Notes under the pieces: model-generated
Database searches by the model: none
What the model was told of the DNA's origin: nothing
What the model saw: only the letters and a program-made list of their open reading frames with translations
Part shown: positions 1-11,604 of the stretch, in pieces
How the letters are laid out: the number at the start of each line of letters is the position of its first letter
Position numbering within the stretch: the stretch's first letter is position 1
Assembly (NCBI GenBank): GCA_016271365.2
Contig: JADMNL010000028.1
Span: 100,598,001-100,662,000, forward strand
DNA from: Neoceratodus forsteri
Lineage: Eukaryota > Chordata > Ceratodontiformes > Ceratodontidae
Direction of reading: 5' to 3'
DNA: 64,000 nt
Position numbers and translations under genes: made by a program

Positions 1-163
1 AAAGACTCAAGTCAGGACACCCAAAAATGCAAAAACACAACACCAATTCACCCAAAAAGGTAGGTGAAAAACAACAAGGTGGGCATCAAAAATGTGCCAA
101 CCCTGTACTGCCCACCCACATCCCCAAAACAGAGGTTCTGAGAGGGGCAGGCAGGGAGGGAGG

Positions 164-255
164 TCATAATATAGCGAGACTCCATTAGAAGAAACAACAT
201 TACTAAGGTGAGTAATTTTTTCTTCAAACAACATGAAGTCTTGCTATATTACGAC
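164..255. repeat. Internal complementary region (ICR) of A1
   Basis: The first half (about 164-216) is the reverse complement of the coding-3' tip seen intact in copy A4. The second half (about 222-255) is the reverse complement of A1's own right tip (about 5305-5338). The two meet at a T-run, giving the sequence of a head-to-tail circle junction. This is the diagnostic DIRS feature used to template circle closure. It includes the dyad TTACTAAGGTGAGTAA at 200-215. Confidence 0.85.
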
Positions 256-264
256 AATTGCAGA

Positions 265-1345
265 CTACACAGCAGTACCCCCATGGAGGAGGGACAGAAC
301 CCACTCAGGAAATAGGCTCTGAAGCACGGTTGTGTTAAACCGAGACATCACCCCAGCCTGGATGTCCAGGAGTAACGCTTGCAAAATGTGAACTGTTTTC
401 CAGGTAGCTGCTTGACATATTTCTAGAATAGAATGTCTCTGGCAGCAGCCAGAGAAGCAGCTGTACTTCTGGTAGAGTGAGCCCTCAGGCCTGAGGGAAT
501 TTTACCCAACTCGTAGCAGAATTGGATACAAGAGACAATCCACCTGGCAATGGATCTTTAGTGGCTGGCTTCTTTACCAACTTCGCCATAGGTGAGGAAC
601 AGTTGAGGGAGTCAAACCCATGACCTTGGTATGCTCTATGTAGTAACTAAGGGCTCTCTTCACATCTAGGCTGTGCAGCCTCCTCTCCCAGAGGAGGAGT
701 GGTCAGTGAAGTACACTGGAAGTGAAATAGATTAAGGTGGAAATCTGAAACCACCTTAGGCAGGAACTTTCTGTTAGTCCGAAGGACCACCTTATCTCTG
801 TGAAAAGAGATAAACTCCTGCTCCACTGACAACGCTTGTAATACACTTATGCGTCTGGCAGAGGTGATGGCTACCAAAAACACAGTTTTCCAAGTCAAGT
901 ACTTGAGCTCAGCTGAAGACAAGGGCTCGAAGGGGGGTTGCATAAGCTGAGCAATGCAAACATTAAGATCCCAGGCAGCGGCAGGATCCCTGAATGGAGG
1001 GTTGGTGTGAAACAACCCCTTAAAAAACTTGGAAAATACAGGATGAGCTGAAAGAGAAGAGGATTTACCTGCTGAAATAAAAGCAGACACAGCTGCCAAG
1101 TGCACCTTCAGGGTAGCTGGTCTCAGCCCCAAAGAATTCAGGTGGACCATATAATCCAGGACTGTGGGTAGATCAGCAGAGACTGGAGAAATATGCTTTT
1201 CTGAGCACCATATGGAAAATCTTTTCCATTTGGAATTGTAAGTAGCCCTGGTGGAAGGCTTCCTTGAGGCCTTCAATATATCCATTACACTTTGGGAAAG
1301 GTGTAAATCAGCAAACTCTAACTCTTCAAGAACCAAGCCTTGAGA
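265..1345 (-). pseudogene. DIRS tyrosine recombinase (A1), broken
   Basis: Integrase-like tyrosine recombinase that would insert the DIRS DNA circle. Visible on the minus strand: an N-terminal SAM-like region with RKPSTRATYNSKW (about 1210-1270), the first catalytic Arg block AITSARRIS (about 850-880) and an HSTR box (HxxR, about 450-470). The nucleophile Tyr region near 400 is out of frame because of small deletions. The usual Lys-stop at the end reads Glu-Trp here, so the frame would run about 16 codons further to a TAG at 265-267. Its upstream frame overlaps the RT-RNase H 3' end, as in other DIRS elements. Confidence 0.8.
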
Positions 1346-3200
1346 TTGAGAGATTTGAGATTCGGGTACCAGACCCTTCCCTGGGCACAGGTTAACAGAT
1401 TGTGATTCCTGGGAAGGGACAGGGGAGGATGGACTGCTAAGGACAGCAGGAGTGGATACCAGGGCTGTCTGGCCCAATCTGGAGCTATCAGAATGACTTT
1501 GAATGATTGGGATCCGATTCTGACTAGCACTTTGAACAGGAGAGGAAAGGGAAGGAAGGCATAGAGAAACTTCCCCTCCCAACTGAGGGCTAAGGCATCC
1601 AGGGGAGTGAGCCCAACACTGGGGCCTGCAGCAAAAAGAGAAGTTGGTGATTGTCTGGGGCTGCAAAAAGATCTATCTGCGGGGTGCCCCATCTGGCAAA
1701 TACTACTCCCAAGACCAGGGGATCCAGTGACCATTCGTGGTGGCCCTGGGAAATCCTGCTGAGAGCATCTGCCAGGACATTGTCCTTGCCTGGGAGGTGA
1801 ACTGCCGAAGGGAGGTGTTCAGGGAGTAAGCCAGAGACCACAACTTCATTGCTTCGGTGCACAAGGCCATAGACCGAGTGCCCCCTTGCTTGTTGATGTA
1901 CCACATTGTAGTGGTGTTGTCTGTTCTGGCCTGAATACTCTTGTTCTGAACAGATTTGGAAAAAGCTTGAAGTGCTATAAAAACTGCTCTGAGCTCCAAC
2001 AGGTTGATGTGGAGCAGAGATTCCTGGGGAGACCACAGACCCTAGGTGGTGAGGTCGCCCATGTGAGCTCCCCAGCCCAAGAGGGACGCATCTGTAGTAA
2101 GGATTACAGAATGAGACTGAGTGACAAAAGGAACCCTTGTCTCAGGTTGCTCTGATCCTGCCACCACTGTAGGGCTTGGATCAGGGTTGAGTTACTGGGA
2201 TCAACTTGGTAAGAGGATCCTTCTTTGAGACCAAAAGCTCTCAAATGGAACTGGATGTCCCTCATCTGAAATCTTGCTCCTTGCACAACTGCTGTGGAAG
2301 CAGCCATGTGTCCTAGGAGCTGTAGAAAATGCCTTGCTGGCCGGGAGACCTGCAGGGTAAATGAGGAGGCCAGGGAGACTAGGGTCTTTGCCCTGTCCAT
2401 GGGGAGGAAGGCCCTGGCTTCCTGTGTGTTCAGTTCTGCGCCTATGAAGGTAAGAAGCTAGACAGGCTCTAGAACTGACTTTGAGAGATTCAGAAGGAAA
2501 CCTAGAGAGGTAAGCAGTTGCTGCGTTATTTGAAGGTGCAAATTGACCTGGTCTGGGGACTGGCCTACTATGAGCCAATCGTCCAGGTAAGGAAAGATGG
2601 CAATCTTTTGCCTTCTTAGGTAGGCAACTGCTACTGCCAGGCATTTGGTGAATACCCTTGGGGCAGAAGTGAGGCCGAAGGGCATTGCTCTGAACTGGTA
2701 GTGGCCTGAGGGCAGCTCGAACCGAGGTACTTTCGATGGGAGCTTCTGATGGGAATATGGAAGTAGGCATCCTTGAGGTCCAGGGAAGCTAGCCAGTCCC
2801 CTGGCCTTAGAGAGGGTAGGATAATTCCCAGAGTCACCATTTTGAACTTTGGCTTTAAAAGGTGCTTGTTTAAATATCTGAGATCCAGGATGGGCCGTCA
2901 TTCTCCTGTCTTTTGGGGTAAGGAAGTACCTGGAGTACAAACCTTTGCCCAGGTGTGGGGAGGAACCCTTTCCACAGCTCTGAGAGCCAGGAGGTAGAGA
3001 CCTCTGCCTCTAGGGCGAGTGCCTCTGATGGAGTTGCAGGTGGAAAGATCTGGTTCTCAGCTTTGGAAATTTTTGAAGCTGAGAACCAGTCCCTGGCTTA
3101 CTACTTCCAGGACCCACTTGTCTGATGTTAAAGACTTCCAGTCCTGGACAAAGTAAGCCAGCCTGCTACAGGTGAGAGGAGAATCGGCCCTGGCATCCCA
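1318..3200 (-). pseudogene. DIRS reverse transcriptase-RNase H (A1), broken
   Basis: RT-RNase H polyprotein split over several frames. RT signs on the minus strand are YSRYFLTPKD (about 2920), SLDLKDAYFHIPI (motif A, about 2760-2800), LTSAPRVFTKC and FPYLDDWLIVG (motif C, YxDD type, about 2570-2600). RNase H signs are LELRAV and RTDNTTTMWYINKQGG (about 1880-1930), followed by DLFAAPDNHQL. The last block carries APDWARQPWYP and ends AWFLKS at the stop at 1318. Frameshifts occur in the palm and between RT and RNase H. Confidence 0.82.
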
Positions 3201-4780
3201 TCAGGGTGCCTGCTTGGCAGGGGCTTTGGGCTGAGGGGTGGAAGCAGACCTGCTTGTACCCGTCTGCCTCTCCCTAAAGAACCCCTCTGAGCATAGACGG
3301 AGGAAGCTTGGGCTTGGTAAAAGGCCTATGAAAGGCCTGCCCCTGCCTCTAGGAACCTGCTTTTGAGGAGTGGCCTGCCTTTCCTTGGCCTGTGCACTCC
3401 TATAGGTGGTACTATATTCATCAATTTTCTTCATGTAATTCTCTGTTTGCTCCCCAAATAGAGAATTTCCCATAACAGGAAAATCCATGGCCTTAGACTG
3501 GGTATCCTGAGACAGGGTAGTACATCTGAGCCAAGCCATCCTGCGAAGTGCCATAGATATAGCCATGACTCTTGATGAAACATCATTAGAGTCCACTGCA
3601 GCATGAAATTGCATCTTGGATGCCTCAATACCATCCATAGCCACCTGTTCCAGCTCCCTAGCAAGCTGGTCAGGGACTTGTTTTGCTAGGGCCAGCACAG
3701 TATCCCATCTGGATTTCTGGTACCTAGCAGCATAAGCCATATAATTTGCTTGTCTGAGTCCCAAAGATGCTGCCATGTACTGTTTCTTTGCCACAGCATC
3801 AATCTTCCTGGAGTCCTTCTCAGGGGGGTGTGAAGCTAGGGGAATATTAGCCTTGTCACAGGCTGCAGCCTGCACTACCCCCACATGGCTGCATTGTTGA
3901 GTGAGGAAATCAGTGTCTGAGCCTGATAAGGTACACCTCTTGTCCATCCTTTTATCCACAGGAGGTATAGTGTGAGGAGTTTTAAACTTTTACTGTCTGT
4001 TTCCGAAAAGATTTATGCAAAGGAATAGACAGTCTCCTAGACTCTGGAATATCCATCATTTCTACATAGTCTGGCTCCTCCTGGTCATCAACAGCTTCCT
4101 CAACAGGGAGCTGGAGATTTCAGCAACTTTTTATGAAACATGAAATGAGAAGGGGACTCAGAAAGCCTTGGAGGAGAAACCCTAGGGGTCTATCTGGAGA
4201 GATGTCGGATCAAGGGCACATCCAGATCTTCAAAACCATATTCACTCTCCTCATATTCCTCTTCCCCCTTCCCCGGTTCATAAAAATCCTCAAAATCATA
4301 ATCTTGGACCGGTGGAACTGGCCGAACCGAACACTTACCTGAAGGTGTTGGTTCGGTTGGAACCGGAGAGAGAGACTGGACAATTTGAATTGCTTTAGTA
4401 TTTCCTCAGCAGTTGGGGAGAGAACTTTTGGCTCTACACTAGCTGACTTTCTAGTCCTTTTTGCTGGAACCGGCTTTTCGTTTGCCCGAGGAAGTATCGC
4501 CCTGGTCAGAGGGCACTCCCTCCGGTTCGGTTGGTACCGAACCGGGCTGGCCATCCGGGTCAGCGGACTTTTTGGCCTCCCTTTCCCTGAGCCTACCAAC
4601 TCTCTTATCTATGGTGGCAGCAGGGAAATTGTGACAAATCTGGCAGTCTGAATTGAGGTGGTCAAACCCCAGACAATAGACACATGAGGTGTGTGGGTTA
4701 GCCTTAGCAAAAGCTTCCCCACAAACACTACAGTGTTGAAACCCAGTGGGTTCGGTTTTTCTTTTGGGTTTCTCAGACAT
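3201..4780 (-). pseudogene. DIRS gag-like ORF (A1), broken
   Basis: The start is the ATG at 4780, chosen because the same MSEKPK opening is seen in A2, A3 and A4. The N-terminus has a compact Cys/His cluster (C-x2-C ... C-x2-C ... C-x2-C, about 4630-4720) that could bind zinc. The middle is acidic, and the C-terminal half (3201-3959) is an alanine/lysine-rich helical region shared by all DIRS-A copies, ending KQAP-stop. Frame is lost around 3960-4210. The capsid-like role is inferred from gene order (first gene after the 5' ITR). Confidence 0.72.
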
Positions 4781-5164
4781 AATGCCAGCCTAACCAACTT
4801 GCCTGTTTATGGCAATCCACCAAGCAAGACACCCTTATCGGTTCCCAACCATGTCACGGGTCGTGGAAAAAACCGTAATCAAATCCGTTTTTTTTAGAAC
4901 CGATAAGAACCGGGAACCGCACTCTAAAAAAGGACTAGATTTTAAATACAACCTGATCGGTTCAAACCGAACCGATAAAGAATTACAAGTTCCACACAGA
5001 AAAACTAAATGTAAAACCTATCTGTTACTTACATTACCACAGACAGAGCTTGAACCGACCGGTTGCGGTTTAATTTCGGCTAAAAACCGAAAAATAATAC
5101 TTTTAAACCGACAAAATGAACCGAGCAGAAGGAGAAATCTCCGGAGCGACTGTTCAGTGAGGCG

Positions 5165-5338
5165 GAGTAAAGAATCTGACAGTTTGCGTTTGAAGCACAA
5201 CAGACAGAGTTTTCAACTGAGCTCGCGCTCTAAGTTCCATGCCTGCATGGAAAGTTAACTATTTCACCTCCGGAGCAGTTCTAACCTGTGGTCATACTGC
5301 AATTGTCATAATATAGCAAGACTTCATGTTGTTTGAAG
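5165..5338. repeat. Right ITR (coding 5' end) of A1
   Basis: About 174 bp that match, in inverted orientation, the family's left ITR in A3 and A4. Shared landmarks are the GGCGGAGTAAAGAATCTG inner edge, the GAGCTCG block, the GGAAAGTTAACT block, and an outer tip that reads ATATAGCAAGACTTCATG. Its partner ITR is outside the window. Confidence 0.8.
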
Positions 5339-5630
5339 AGCTGGTTTTGGTCTAGCAGTCCTTCAGGGACTCTTATCCTAGGCTTTGGTCCAACTCGCAA
5401 TCTCTACCTAGCCTCCTCCTACCTGCGAGGGATTTCCAGTATTGCTTAGGAATCAGTCCTAATGGTGTAACCTGCTGCAAAAGCTGTTTCTCGAAGTAAG
5501 ATAGTACAGTTACGTCAGAACTTACCGTAACAGTAGATCTTCAAGAACAGCTCTTGCAACAGGGTAGTTTCCCTCCCACCATCCCCTCTGGAGGTAGAGT
5601 TGTTCCGATATCTCTTTTCTAGGATTAGGT
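5338..5630 (+). mobile_element. DIRS-B1 fragment: recombinase tail and ICR
   Basis: Plus-strand piece of a different DIRS family, left between insertions A1 and A2. The first ~30 bases match the recombinase C-terminus of DIRS-B2 (minus strand about 53904-53950). The ICR follows at 5461-5575. The rest of the element continues at 11312-11604. The upstream portion must lie beyond the left edge of the window, because A1 interrupted the recombinase gene. Confidence 0.75.
5461..5575. repeat. ICR of DIRS-B1
   Basis: Matches the reverse complement of the B2 ICR (53733-53830) and joins the two B-family tips, with AGTACAGTTACGT in the middle. Its orientation shows that B1 is coded on the plus strand. 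Confidence 0.72.
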
Positions 5631-5800
5631 GTTTCAAACACCATGAAGTCTTGCTATATTATGACTATATGCAGTCAGCCACTGCAGCTGAACTGCCCCG
5701 GAGAGGAAAGAGTTAACTCCAGAGAGTCTGGAGTTCCACAGCGCGAAGGCGCTATACCAAAGCTCTATCTGGCCAGTTTCAAATGAAACTGTCAGATTCT
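5631..5800. repeat. Left ITR of A2
   Basis: Inverted partner of 11112-11311. Shared blocks are the TTTCAAATGAAACTG palindrome, GAGTTAACTC, CGGAGAGGAAAGAG and the tip with GACTATATGCAGTC. The tip TTTCAAACACCATGAAG differs from the opposite tip, as in other DIRS elements with non-identical ITR ends. Confidence 0.85.
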
Positions 5801-6198
5801 TTACTCCGCTTCACTGAACAGTCGCTCCGGAGATCAGCTCCTTCACATCGGTTCATTTCTCAGTTCAAGTGAGTATTTTCGGTACATCTGAACCGGCAAA
5901 AAGTATTTATTTTACCGCATTTCGGTTAAAAGCTCTATCTGGTAAACCGTAAGTAGAAAATTTAAAGTCTGTGTGGAAATTCAATTATCGGTTCGGTTTT
6001 GAACCGATCGGTTTGCTTAATTTAACGTTTTAAAGTGTGGTTGGGCTTTTAGAGTGCGGTTCCCGGTTCTTATCGGTTCTAAAAAAACCCTGCTTTTAAA
6101 ATAGTTTTTTCAAATACCCGTGACACGGTTAGGAACCGATAAGGGTGTCTTGCCTGGCACTGCCATCAAAAGGGCAAGTTTTTGGTTAGGCTGGCATT

Positions 6199-7773
6199 AT
6201 GTCTGAGAAACCCAAAAGAAAAACCGGGCCCACTGGGTTTCAACACTGTGATGTCTGTGGGAAGCCTTTGCCAAGGCTGACCCACACACCACTGTGTTTG
6301 TTGTCTGGGGGCTGACCACCTCCTGTCAGACTGCCAGGTGTGTAAAAATTTCCTGCAGCCACCCTGGAAAGAGATTGGGCGGCTCAGGAGCGAGAGGCCA
6401 AGAAGTCCGCTGACCGGATGGCCAGCCGGTCCAGTACCCACTGGACCAGAGAGTGCCCTCTGACCAGGGCGAGACTTCCTCGGGCAAAGGAAGGCTGGTT
6501 CAGGGAACCAGTCTCAGTGAAAAAGACAAAGAAATCAGTAGGTTTGAGTCCAAAATTGTCTCTCCAACTGCTGCAGAAATAGCTAAAGCCATACAGATTG
6601 TCCAGTCACTGTCTCAGGGTCCTGCCGAACCACCTACAGTTGGTAAAGGTTGGTTCGCTCAGTGCCAGTGGTTCAGGAGTATGATGTTGAGGAATTTTAT
6701 GAACCACAGGAGAGGAGGACGAATTTGATCATTACATGTGTGGCTGGGAGGGTCTGGACGTGCCCATTGAACCGGACATTTCTCCAGACAGACCTTTAGA
6801 ATCTCCTCCTATTCTGTCTGAGTCCCCTTCTCATTTTATGTTTTACAAAAAGGTTGCAGAAACCCTCCAGCTTCCTTTAGAGGAAGCTGTGGATGAGCAA
6901 GAGGAGCCTGATTATGTAGAAATGATGGATATACCAGAGTCTAGGAGGTTGTCTATTCCTTTGCATAAGTCATTTAGGAAGCAAACAACAAAGATTTAAA
7001 AAAATCCTCATTCTGTCCCTCCTGTAGATAAAAAAATGGACAGAAGATATACCTTGTCAGGCTCTGATACAGACTTCCTCACTGAGCAGTGTAGTCATGT
7101 AGGTGTGGTACAAGCTGCAGCCTGTGACAAGGCTAATATTCCTCTGGCCTCACATCCTCCTGATAAGGATTCCAGGAAGATTGATGCCATGGTGAAAAAA
7201 CAGTATATGGCAGCTTCTTTGGGACTCAGGAAGGCAAATTATTTGGCTTATGTGGCTAGATATCAGAAATCTAGGTGGGAGACAGTATTGCAGTTAGCCA
7301 AGCAGGCCCATGGCCAGCTGGCTAGTGAGTTGGAACAGGTGGCTGCTGATGGCATTGAAGCCTCTAAAGTTCAATTTCATACTGCTGTTGATGTTAATGA
7401 TGTTTCCTCTAGGGTCATGGCCACTTCTGTAGCTTTCCATAGGTTGGCATGCCTCAGATGCACTAATCTGTCCCAAGATACTCAGTCAAAGGCTATGGAT
7501 TTTCCTGTTGTGGGTAATTCTCTGTTTGGGAACAAACAGAAAACTATATGAAAAGATGGATGAATACAGAACTACCTACAAAGTGCCAGGCGAGAGGCAT
7601 GCCACTCCACAGAGGCACGCTCCCAGAGGTAGGGCAGGCCTTTCCACAGGCCTTTTACAATTTCAGGCCTCCTCTGCATTTGCACAGAGGGTTTCTTTAG
7701 AGGCAGAGGTAGACGGGCACAAGTAAACCGTCCCCTCCCTCAGCCTAAGGCTACTGCCAAGCAGGCACCCTGA
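6199..7773 (+). pseudogene. DIRS gag-like ORF (A2), broken
   Basis: Starts at the family's conserved ATG at 6199 (MSEKPKRK) and ends KQAP-TGA at 7771-7773. The Cys cluster near 6250-6340 is shifted out of frame. The conserved middle (FYKKVAETLQLPLEE, about 6840-6890) and the C-terminal helical region (7036-7551) are each open but in different segments. The equivalent frame in A1 and A3 is similarly damaged. Confidence 0.75.
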
Positions 7774-9645
7774 TGGGGTGCCCAGGGCCGATTCTCCTGT
7801 ACCAGTGGGGGCAGGTTGGTTTATTTCAGCCAGAACTGGGTGTCCCTAACTCGGACAGGTGGGTTCTGGAGGTAATAAGGCCAGGGTCTGGTTCTCAGCT
7901 TCAAACAGTTTCGAAGATGAGGCCAGACATTTTCCCCTGCAAATCCTTCAGAAGCCCTTGCTTTGGAAGCAGAGGTTTCTTCTCTTCTGGACTGCAAAGC
8001 AGTAGAAGGTCCCTCCTTGCCATCAGGCGAGGGCTGTACTCAAGATACTTTCTTACCCCAAAAGACAGGAGAATGGTGGCCCATTTTAGATTTAAGGTAC
8101 CTGAACAAGCATCTTTTGAAACCAAAGTTCAAATGTTAACTCTGACAATGATTTTGCCCTCCCTGAGGCCAGGGGACTGGTTAGCTTCCTGGACCTCAAG
8201 GATGCCTATTTTCATGTTCTGATCAGGCCTTCTCACGAAAGTACCTCAGTTCGAACACCCTCAGGCCACTACAGTTCAGGGCAATGCCCTTGCCTTACCT
8301 CTGCGCCAAGGGTATTCACGAAATGTCTAGCTGTGGTACTGGCTCATTTAAGAAGGCAAGGGATTGCTGTGTTTCCCTACCTGGACGACTGGCTCATAGT
8401 GGGTCAGTCCCCAGATCAGGTAAAATCCCACTTGCAAGTCACCCAGCAGCTTCTCACTTCCCTGGGATTCCTGCTGAATTTACCAAAGTCAGTTCTCGAA
8501 CCAGTTCAGGTACTAACTTTCATAGGTGCAGAATTGAACACAAGGTTAGCCAGGGCATTTCTCCCCTCGGAAGGGTAGACAGACTCATTGCCCTGGCATC
8601 CTCCTTTACCCTCGGGTCTCTCGACCAGCAAGGCATTTTCTGCAACTCCTAGGGCACATGGCTGCTTCCACAGCTGTAGTGCAAGGAGCAAGATTCCAGA
8701 TGAGGACATTCAGTTCCATTTGAGGGGCCTATTGGTCTCAAAGGAGGGACCCCTTTCCAAATTGGTTCCAGTGACCCAAACCCTGATCCTGGCCTTACAC
8801 TGGTGGCAGGATCAAAGCAATCTAAAACAAGGGTTCCTTTCATTCCCGTTTCCACTCCCTCACCCTCACCACGGATGCTTCCCTGTTAGGGTGGGGAGCT
8901 CACTTGGGCGACCTGTCCACTCAGGGAGTGTGGTCTCCCCAGGAATCTCTGCTCCACATCAATCTTTTGGAACTCAGAGCTGTCCTTTTAGCTCTTCAGG
9001 CGTTTTCAGCTTCTGTCCAGAACAAAGTAGTTCAAGTCAGGACAGACAACACCACAACAATGTGGTACATCAACAAGCAAGGGGGCACTCGGTCATCAGC
9101 CTTGTGCACCGAAGCAATGAAGTTGTGGTCTCTGGCTTACTCCCTGAACACCTCCCTGATAGCAGTTCACCTTCCAGGGAAGGACAATGTCCTGGCGGAT
9201 GCCCTCAGCAGGATTTCTCAGGGCCATCACGAATGGGCTCTGAATCCTCAGGTGCTGGGGTCAGTCTTTGCCAGATGGAGCACCCCTCAGATAGATCTTT
9301 TCGCAGCCCCAGACAACCACCAACTTCCTCTGTTTTGTTGCAGGCCTCCAGTGCTGGGATCAGTCCCCCTGGACGCCTTTCAGTTGGATTGGAAAGGGAA
9401 GTTCCTGTATGCCTTTCCCCTTTCCCTTCTTTTCAGGGTACTAGTAAAATCAGATCTCAGCCCTGCAAGTGATTCTGATTGCTCCAGATTGGGCCAGACA
9501 GCCCTGGTACCCTCTGCTTCTGTCCTTCACAGTCCACCCTGCCCTGAGCTTGCCCAGAGTCCCGACTTACTGGCCTGTGCACAGGGAGAGTGTGGTATCG
9601 GACCTCAAATCCCTCCATCTCAAGGCATGGCTCTTGAGGAGTTAG
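7774..9645 (+). pseudogene. DIRS RT-RNase H (A2), broken
   Basis: RT blocks: GLYSRYFLTPKD near 8030-8060, a damaged motif A near 8190-8220, and FPYLDDWLIVGQ (motif C) near 8370-8405. The RNase H part is one open stretch from about 8904, with the catalytic-type acidic residues in LELRAV, RTDNTTTMWYINKQGG and ADALSR, then PQIDLFAAPDNHQL. The stop that matches other copies (after AWLLRS) is at 9643-9645. At least four frame changes separate the blocks. Confidence 0.82.
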
Positions 9646-10649
9646 AATTGCTGACTTACACCTTTCTCAAGGTGTTTTGGATATTTTGAAGGCTTCAAGG
9701 AAGCCTTCCACTAGGGCCACTTACAATTCTAAGTGGAAAAGGTTTTCCATCTCGTGCTCTGAGAAGCAGATTATCCCAGAATCTGATCTGCCCATTTTAC
9801 TGGACTATTTGGTCCATTTAAATTCCTTAGGCCTTAGGCCAGCTACCTTAAAGGTTCATCTGGCAGCTGTCTCTGCTTTTCTGTCAGCAGGGAAGCCTGC
9901 TTCCTTTTCTTCTCACCCTGTGCTTTCCAAGTTTTTAAAGGGTTACTTCACACCAACCTCCTTTTGAGAACCAGCTCCGCTTGGGACCTGAATGTTTGCA
10001 TTGCTCAGTTAATGCAACCCCCTTTGAGCCTCTGTCCTCAGCAGAGCTCAAGTTTCTGACTTGAAAACTGTTTCCTAGTGGCTATCACTTCTGCCAGACG
10101 CATAAGTGAACTACAGGCCCTGTCAGTGGAAGAAGATTTTATCTCTTTCCACAGAGATAAGGTAGTCCTCAGGACTAACAGAAAGTTTTGCTAAAGTGGT
10201 TTCAGATTTCCACCTGAACCAATCCATCTCTCTCCAGTATTTTTCACTGACATTCTTCCTCAGGTGAGAGGAGTCTGCACAGCTTGGAGCGTCAAAAGAG
10301 CCTTAAGCTACTATCTGGAGCATAAGGGTCACAGGTTCGAATCCTCCAACTCTTCCTTACCTATGGCGAAGGTTGGCAAGGGAACCTGCCACTAAGAGGA
10401 CAATTGCAAGGTGGATTGTCTCTGTATCCAATGTTATCAAAACTAGGTAGAGAACCCCTCAGGACTGAGGGCTCACTCCACCAGGGGTACAGCTGCATCT
10501 CTAGCGGCTGCTAGAGATATTCCCATTCTGGAAATCTGTCAAGCTGCTACTTGGAAAACAGTTCACACTTTTACCAAGCATTATTCCTGGATATTCAGTC
10601 CAGGAGAGATGCTCGTTTGGCACAGCTGTGCTTCAGAGCCTATTTCTAA
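9620..10649 (+). pseudogene. DIRS tyrosine recombinase (A2), broken
   Basis: Overlaps the end of RT-RNase H, then reads DILKASRKPSTRATYNSKW (from about 9678). The first catalytic Arg block AITSARRISEL is near 10080-10110, the HSTRG box near 10475-10490, and the Tyr nucleophile region KTVHTFTKHY near 10555-10590. The stop is TAA at 10647-10649. All catalytic residues survive, but small indels between 9960 and 10400 put the blocks in different frames. Confidence 0.82.
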
Positions 10650-10699
10650 GTAGGTTCTGACCTCCTCCATGGAGGTACTGCAGTGTAATCTGCATATAG

Positions 10700-10790
10700 T
10701 CATAATATAGCAAGACTTCATGGTGTTTGAAAAAAAAATTACTCACCTTAGTAATTGCTTTTCTTTCATGGAGTCTTGCTATATTACGAC
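10700..10790. repeat. ICR of A2
   Basis: Joins the reverse complements of both A2 tips. It contains TTACTCACCTTAGTAA at 10739-10754, the same dyad as the right tip (11290-11305). Confidence 0.85.
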
Positions 10791-11111
10791 CACCCTCCTC
10801 CTGCCCCTCTCAGAACTTCTACTTGGGTAGGGGTGGCAAATTAGTGCAAGCACTGTGTCATGCCATTTTAGTTCTTCCCTTCACCCCCTTTATTTAGGGT
10901 TAGGGAATTAGGTATTTCTGTTTTAAGTAATATGTTGGCCCCCTTCCTGGACTTGAGTCTTGGGGGAAGGGGGGTCTAATAGTGCTTGTTAGGGAGAAAC
11001 TAATAATACTATTATTCATTATTATTATTGCTGTTTATATTGTTATTCCTACTAGTAGGTAGCCACTTAGCTAGTGTAGAGCTTTCCACACATACTTGTT
11101 GCTTAGTGTTA

Positions 11112-11311
11112 GCTTCTTAAAGATCTGACAGTTTCATTTGAAACTGGCCAGATAGAGCTTTGGTATAGCACCCTCGCGCTGTGGAACTCCAGACTCTCTG
11201 GAGTTAACTCTTTCCTCTCCGGGGCAGTTCAGCTGCAGTGGCTGACTGCATATAGTCATAATATAGAAGACTCCATGAGAAGAAAGCAATTACTAAGGTG
11301 AGTAATTTTTT
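11112..11311. repeat. Right ITR (coding 3' end) of A2
   Basis: Inverted repeat of 5631-5800, with an outer tip that carries TTACTAAGGTGAGTAA and a T-run. Host DIRS-B1 sequence resumes immediately afterwards. Confidence 0.83.
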
Positions 11312-11604
11312 CTTCTAACACCGCTCTGAATACCTTTTGATGGCGGATCCTCAGTCTCCACTTCTGATGTCATCTAGCGGCTGGAAGTCTCCGGCGGGAG
11401 AACGAGGGATTCTGGGGGACCACCCCCTTTTATATGATGCCTAACGTCGGGGGCGGTCCCCGCTGGATAATGCTAGCTAGAAAATTTCCATGGGGTCCTG
11501 GCACCTGCCGGCTTCAGTCCTAATGGTGTAACCTGCTGCAAGAGCTGTTCTCGAAGATCTGCTGTTACGGTAAGTTCTTACGTAACTGTACTTTCCTGGT
11601 GCTT
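11312..11604 (+). mobile_element. DIRS-B1 right ITR
   Basis: Its reverse complement aligns base for base over long stretches with the left ITR of DIRS-B2 (53403-53665): shared CTAGCTAG, CAGCGGGGA, the GCAGATCTTC block and the AGTACAGTTACGTAAGAACTTAC tip. It completes the B1 element that A2 interrupted. Confidence 0.78.
11427..11434 (-). promoter_or_regulatory. TATA-like box in DIRS-B1 ITR
   Basis: The minus strand reads CATATAAAAGGGG. The corresponding place in the B2 ITR reads AGTATAAAGGG. Because the ITRs are inverted, the same box in the opposite ITR would point into the genes. The promoter role is inferred from motif and position only. Confidence 0.35.

Larger units (their letters stand above)
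1..5338 (-). mobile_element. DIRS-like retrotransposon A1 (coding 3' end cut by window edge)
   Basis: Minus-strand DIRS-type retrotransposon. Read on the minus strand it runs ITR (5338 downwards), gag, RT-RNase H, tyrosine recombinase and internal complementary region; the coding-3' ITR lies left of the window. The right tip ends in the middle of a second DIRS family (B1): the bases just after 5338 encode the B-family recombinase C-terminus. No target duplication is expected, because DIRS elements integrate through a tyrosine recombinase. All three genes are broken, so this copy is not autonomous. Confidence 0.9.
5631..11311 (+). mobile_element. DIRS-like retrotransposon A2, both ends present
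   Basis: A 5.7 kb plus-strand DIRS-A element with both ITRs, gag, RT-RNase H, recombinase and ICR in order. It is inserted between the ICR and right ITR of DIRS-B1. It is structurally complete, but every gene carries frameshifts or stops. It lies only about 290 bp from A1 in opposite orientation, so A1 and A2 form a large inverted repeat. Confidence 0.9.

Noticed and set aside
168..245. Repeated palindromic blocks as a CRISPR-like array
   Set aside because: They are DIRS ICRs and ITRs; no regularly spaced repeat-spacer pattern exists and the context is vertebrate.
4809..5258. 149-codon plus-strand ORF
   Set aside because: Antisense leader sequence of DIRS A1 between gag and ITR; low-complexity and not conserved in A2.
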